Shown here: positions 61,943-64,000 of the stretch, piece after piece | Layout of the letters: every line of letters starts with the position of its first letter | Numbering within the stretch: the first letter of the stretch is position 1 | Assembly: GCF_014635565.1 (NCBI RefSeq) | Contig: NZ_BMDB01000001.1 | Span: 248,001 to 312,000, forward strand | Length of the DNA stretch: 64,000 nt | Reading direction: 5' to 3' | Source of the DNA: Phocicoccus schoeneichii | GTDB lineage: Bacteria; Bacillota; Bacilli; Staphylococcales; Salinicoccaceae | Notes under the pieces: generated by a model | Told to the model about the DNA's origin: nothing | Database searches by the model: none | What the model saw: the letters and a program-made list of their open reading frames with translations, nothing else | Program-made: the position numbers and the translations under genes

Positions 61943-61969
61943 AAAAAAATTTCAGAACTACTGAAATTT
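61943..61969 (-). terminator. Terminator-like hairpin in the lpd leader
   Basis: A perfect 9-bp stem AAATTTCAG/CTGAAATTT with a five-base loop is followed by T7 on the minus strand, 42 bases before the lpd start and downstream of both promoter candidates. Its place in a 5' leader suggests attenuation. Confidence 0.55.
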
Positions 61970-61973
61970 AATA

Positions 61974-62003
61974 TACCAATTAGTATAATATAAGTTATTG
62001 GTA
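61974..62003. repeat. Inverted repeat around the proximal lpd promoter
   Basis: TACCAAT and ATTGGTA, 16 bases apart, enclose a possible -10 (TATACT, 61982-61987), while TTGAGT (62003-62008) next to one arm is a poorly spaced -35 (15 bases). Confidence 0.3.
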
Positions 62004-62026
62004 CTCAATTATCTAATCTATAATCC

Positions 62027-62032
62027 ATTATA
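62027..62032 (-). promoter_or_regulatory. Distal -10 candidate for the bkd operon
   Basis: A perfect TATAAT on the minus strand. The -35 position shows only AATCAA, and the CodY-like palindrome sits directly upstream of that. It would give a leader of about 120 bases. Confidence 0.4.
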
Positions 62033-62063
62033 CAACACTGAAAAGATTTTTGATTGTGTGACC

Positions 62064-62080
62064 TTATTTTCAGAAAATAA
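62064..62080. promoter_or_regulatory. CodY-box-like palindrome
   Basis: TTATTTTC-A-GAAAATAA is a perfect palindrome about the central A and matches 13 of 15 positions of the CodY consensus AATTTTCWGAAAATT. It lies in the divergent region between the bkd operon and yqzF. CodY represses bkd in Bacillus (known), so a role for branched-chain amino acids is plausible. Confidence 0.65.
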
Positions 62081-62100
62081 CAAAAATATGTGGTGATGAT

Positions 62101-62352
62101 TTGAAAAAAATAATCGCGCTATTGATACTCGTTATCCCGGGTATTTTTGCAGCGTATGGAATTAAATTAATGAGGGATGCCATATTTGGTTTAGCCATCC
62201 CACCCTTTTCTTCAGTAGCTCTACAATTCATTGTAGGACTTATACTTGCAGTACTTGGCATATGGTTTATTGCAGGTTACATACTCCATAGAGAAAAGAA
62301 AAACAAACGTGCACAAGAACGTTTTATGAAAGAAAAAGACTCTAGCAAATAA
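62101..62352 (+). CDS. yqzF: Small membrane protein, YqzF family (DUF2627)
   Basis: 83 aa with two membrane helices (about 4-22 and 41-62) and a basic C-terminal tail. Corresponds to DUF2627/YqzF, whose neighbours in Bacillus are the same bkd region. TTG start with GGTGATGAT upstream. Function unknown. The CodY-like site lies about 20 bases before it, so it may be co-regulated. Confidence 0.75.
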   Translation: MKKIIALLILVIPGIFAAYGIKLMRDAIFGLAIPPFSSVALQFIVGLILAVLGIWFIAGYILHREKKNKRAQERFMKEKDSSK

Positions 62353-62366
62353 TCATTTGCTAGAGT
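62339..62366. terminator. Bidirectional terminator between yqzF and recN
   Basis: A 12-bp perfect stem ACTCTAGCAAAT/ATTTGCTAGAGT with a four-base loop and T-rich flank on the minus strand. The stem overlaps the last codons of both convergent genes. Confidence 0.8.
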
Positions 62367-64000
62367 TTATTAATTCTCGTGCGTTGTTGATTGCAGCATC
62401 GTTAAGTTCAGAGCCACTTAACATACGTGCTATTTCATATGTGTGTTCTTCATCATTCAAGTATTTAGCGACAGAAACAGTTCTTCCATCAATGACTTCT
62501 TTATATACATTTAAGTGATGGTCAGATGTTGCCGCTGCTTGTGGGAGATGTGAAATTGTAAATACTTGTCTTGTTTTAGACAGTAATTTCATTTTCTCTG
62601 CCATCTTTGTAGCTACATAACCGCTCACACCTGTATCTATCTCATCCAGAATAACAAGTGCTTGATTCTCAAAAGTAGAGAAAATAGTTCTTAAAGCGAG
62701 GTTTATTCTGGAAACTTCTCCACCTGAAGCAACTTTGTTTAGTGGCTTCATCGGTTCTCCTTTATTTGTTGAAATCAGGAATTCTACATTTGAAAATCCT
62801 TTTTCATTAAATTGTCCTTCTTTAACACTGATTTCTATTTGTGAATGAAGCATATCTAGATCTTGCAGTTCTTTTTCAATTGAAGTTTCTAAGAAATCTT
62901 TACGATCTATACGTAATTGATGTAATTCTTTCGCATAAGACTCCATTTTTTTGAATGCGTGTTCCTTTTTCTCTTGAAGTTCCTCATAAGATGCAGAGAA
63001 GTTTACGAGCGCCTCGATATCTCTTTCAAGATTACCTTGTAATTCGATTAGACCAGTGAACGTTTCGTTATATTTTCGTTTTAGGTAGTTGATAGAACTC
63101 AGCCGCTCTTGAATTTCGTTTAGCCTGTTTTCATCGAATTCTAAGCTTGTTATATCTCTATTGACTTCACTATTTAATTCTCTTAGTAGGTGGTAACTGC
63201 TCTCAAGCTGTTCACGATATGATTCATAATTCGGTGCGAATTGAACAATTCGATCGAGTGTTGAGTTAATTTCGTAAAGTTGTGTCTCAATACTCAATTC
63301 GGAATTAAACATAGATTCAATTGTTTGGAGTGATTCATGAACAGTTTCATAGTTCATGAGATATTCTAACTCTTCTTCCAATTCCTCTTCTTCATCCACA
63401 TTTTGTAGGTTCAGTGCACTAATCTCTTTTAATTGAAGTTTTAAATAATCTAATTGCTCTAATCTGTTGCGGTCTTTATATTCTAGCTCTTTAATGCGAG
63501 TACTAATTGAACGATAGTTCTGATATGCCATTTGATAATCTTTATATACTTGCTCTTCTTCAAGTTCAATAAAAAGATCTAGATAATTGAGTTGGTTCTC
63601 TTTACGCAGAATATCATCATGGGCATCTTGAGTATGTATCGTAAATACTTCAGCCATTATTTCTCTTAAAGCAGTAAGAGTAACAAGTTGATTATTTACT
63701 TTAATAATACTCTTCTTATTTTGCATAATTTCTCTACGGACAATAAACACTTCATCGATGGGAATATTATAATGATCAAGCACTTTATTTAACTTCTCTG
63801 TGTCTGGAAAATCAAACACACCTTCAATAACGGAACTTGAAGTTTCATAACGAATATCTTCTGTACTTGCACGCTTACCACCGAGGTAACCCATGGCTTC
63901 GATTAACATAGATTTACCTGTCCCCGATTCACCTGAAATGACGGTTAATTTGTCGTATAAATCGAGTTCTATATTTTCAAGTACAGCAAAGTTTTTAATG
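62353..64000 (-). CDS. recN: DNA repair ATPase RecN (5' end cut)
   Basis: SMC-like protein that gathers double-strand-break ends. The visible frame runs through the window edge: about 549 residues are seen and only a few N-terminal codons are missing. The Walker A GESGTGKS starts about residue 30 of the visible part (family form GETGAGKS; Ser and Thr replace Thr and Ala). A long coiled coil with acidic heptads follows, then the C-terminal ABC signature ASGGEVSRINLAL, Walker B LVILDEIDTGVSG and the SHLPQAAA switch His. The ATG at 63907-63909 is internal, so the true start is beyond base 64000. Confidence 0.93.
   Translation of the reverse strand, partial: IKNFAVLENIELDLYDKLTVISGESGTGKSMLIEAMGYLGGKRASTEDIRYETSSSVIEGVFDFPDTEKLNKVLDHYNIPIDEVFIVRREIMQNKKSIIKVNNQLVTLTALREIMAEVFTIHTQDAHDDILRKENQLNYLDLFIELEEEQVYKDYQMAYQNYRSISTRIKELEYKDRNRLEQLDYLKLQLKEISALNLQNVDEEEELEEELEYLMNYETVHESLQTIESMFNSELSIETQLYEINSTLDRIVQFAPNYESYREQLESSYHLLRELNSEVNRDITSLEFDENRLNEIQERLSSINYLKRKYNETFTGLIELQGNLERDIEALVNFSASYEELQEKKEHAFKKMESYAKELHQLRIDRKDFLETSIEKELQDLDMLHSQIEISVKEGQFNEKGFSNVEFLISTNKGEPMKPLNKVASGGEVSRINLALRTIFSTFENQALVILDEIDTGVSGYVATKMAEKMKLLSKTRQVFTISHLPQAAATSDHHLNVYKEVIDGRTVSVAKYLNDEEHTYEIARMLSGSELNDAAINNARELINSSK

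Overview
The window is a dense, low-GC Bacillota chromosome segment that keeps the Bacillus/Staphylococcus gene order nearly unbroken: recU-pbp, nth-dnaD-asnS-aspB, dinG, birA-cca-bshA, qcrABC, the TPR/aro/ndk/hep-men/hup block, gpsA-der-rpsA-cmk, fer, resABC-srrAB, rluB-scpBA, deoB-xerD-fur, rnz, brxB-bkd-lpd and recN. The sporulation genes that punctuate this order in Bacillus subtilis (spoIVA beside hup, spmAB/dacB beside resA/rluB, spo0A/spoIVB beside recN) are all missing. An ebpS-like LysM protein sits beside fer and fur sits beside xerD, as in staphylococci, while a complete qcrABC menaquinol:cytochrome c reductase and a bkd operon are present. This points to a non-sporulating Staphylococcaceae member, probably outside Staphylococcus itself (Jeotgalicoccus, Nosocomiicoccus or Salinicoccus type). 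The genus is an inference.

Layout: 1-4.9 kb, a cut-off rhodanese gene, a two-headed dynamin-like GTPase and a 23S rRNA methyltransferase; 5.0-5.4 kb, class B RNase P RNA abutting gpsB; 5.4-6.6 kb, gpsB-ypsA-yppE; 6.7-9.7 kb, recU and a class A penicillin-binding protein; 9.8-11.0 kb, an AT-rich accessory island with a secreted eight-cysteine protein and a divergent small membrane protein; 11-20.4 kb, nth-dnaD-asnS-aspB-dinG-birA-cca-bshA; 20.5-24 kb, a membrane zinc protease, ypjA and qcrABC; 24-32.7 kb, ypiFBA, aroABC, ndk, hepT-menG-hepS and hup; 32.8-39.8 kb, yphF to the ebpS-like gene; 40-46.6 kb, fer, ribU and the srrBA-resCBA respiratory block; 46.7-56.7 kb, rluB-scpBA, deoB, xerD, fur, nudF, an aldo/keto reductase, rnz, an AraC-type regulator, an M20 peptidase and prli42; 56.7-64 kb, brxB, the branched-chain ketoacid dehydrogenase operon, yqzF and recN (cut at its 5' end).

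Many genes converge on respiration. The aro genes supply chorismate, hepST supply the prenyl tail and menG finishes menaquinone. QcrABC oxidises menaquinol, ResABC mature c-type cytochromes, and SrrAB (ResDE) is the regulatory pair. Bacillithiol redox is represented by bshA and brxB. BkdAA/AB/B with Lpd make branched acyl-CoAs. A near-consensus CodY palindrome and a leader hairpin lie upstream of lpd.

The most unusual locus is the 9.9-11.0 kb island. The C-terminal 75 residues of its secreted protein carry a cysteine pattern that, from memory, resembles the halocin C8 bacteriocin family. This suggests a bacteriocin-like precursor with a possible membrane immunity partner. Also notable are a 29-codon membrane ORF coupled to deoB, an RNase P gene whose predicted promoter lies inside gpsB, a biotin ligase without its DNA-binding domain, and frequent TTG starts.
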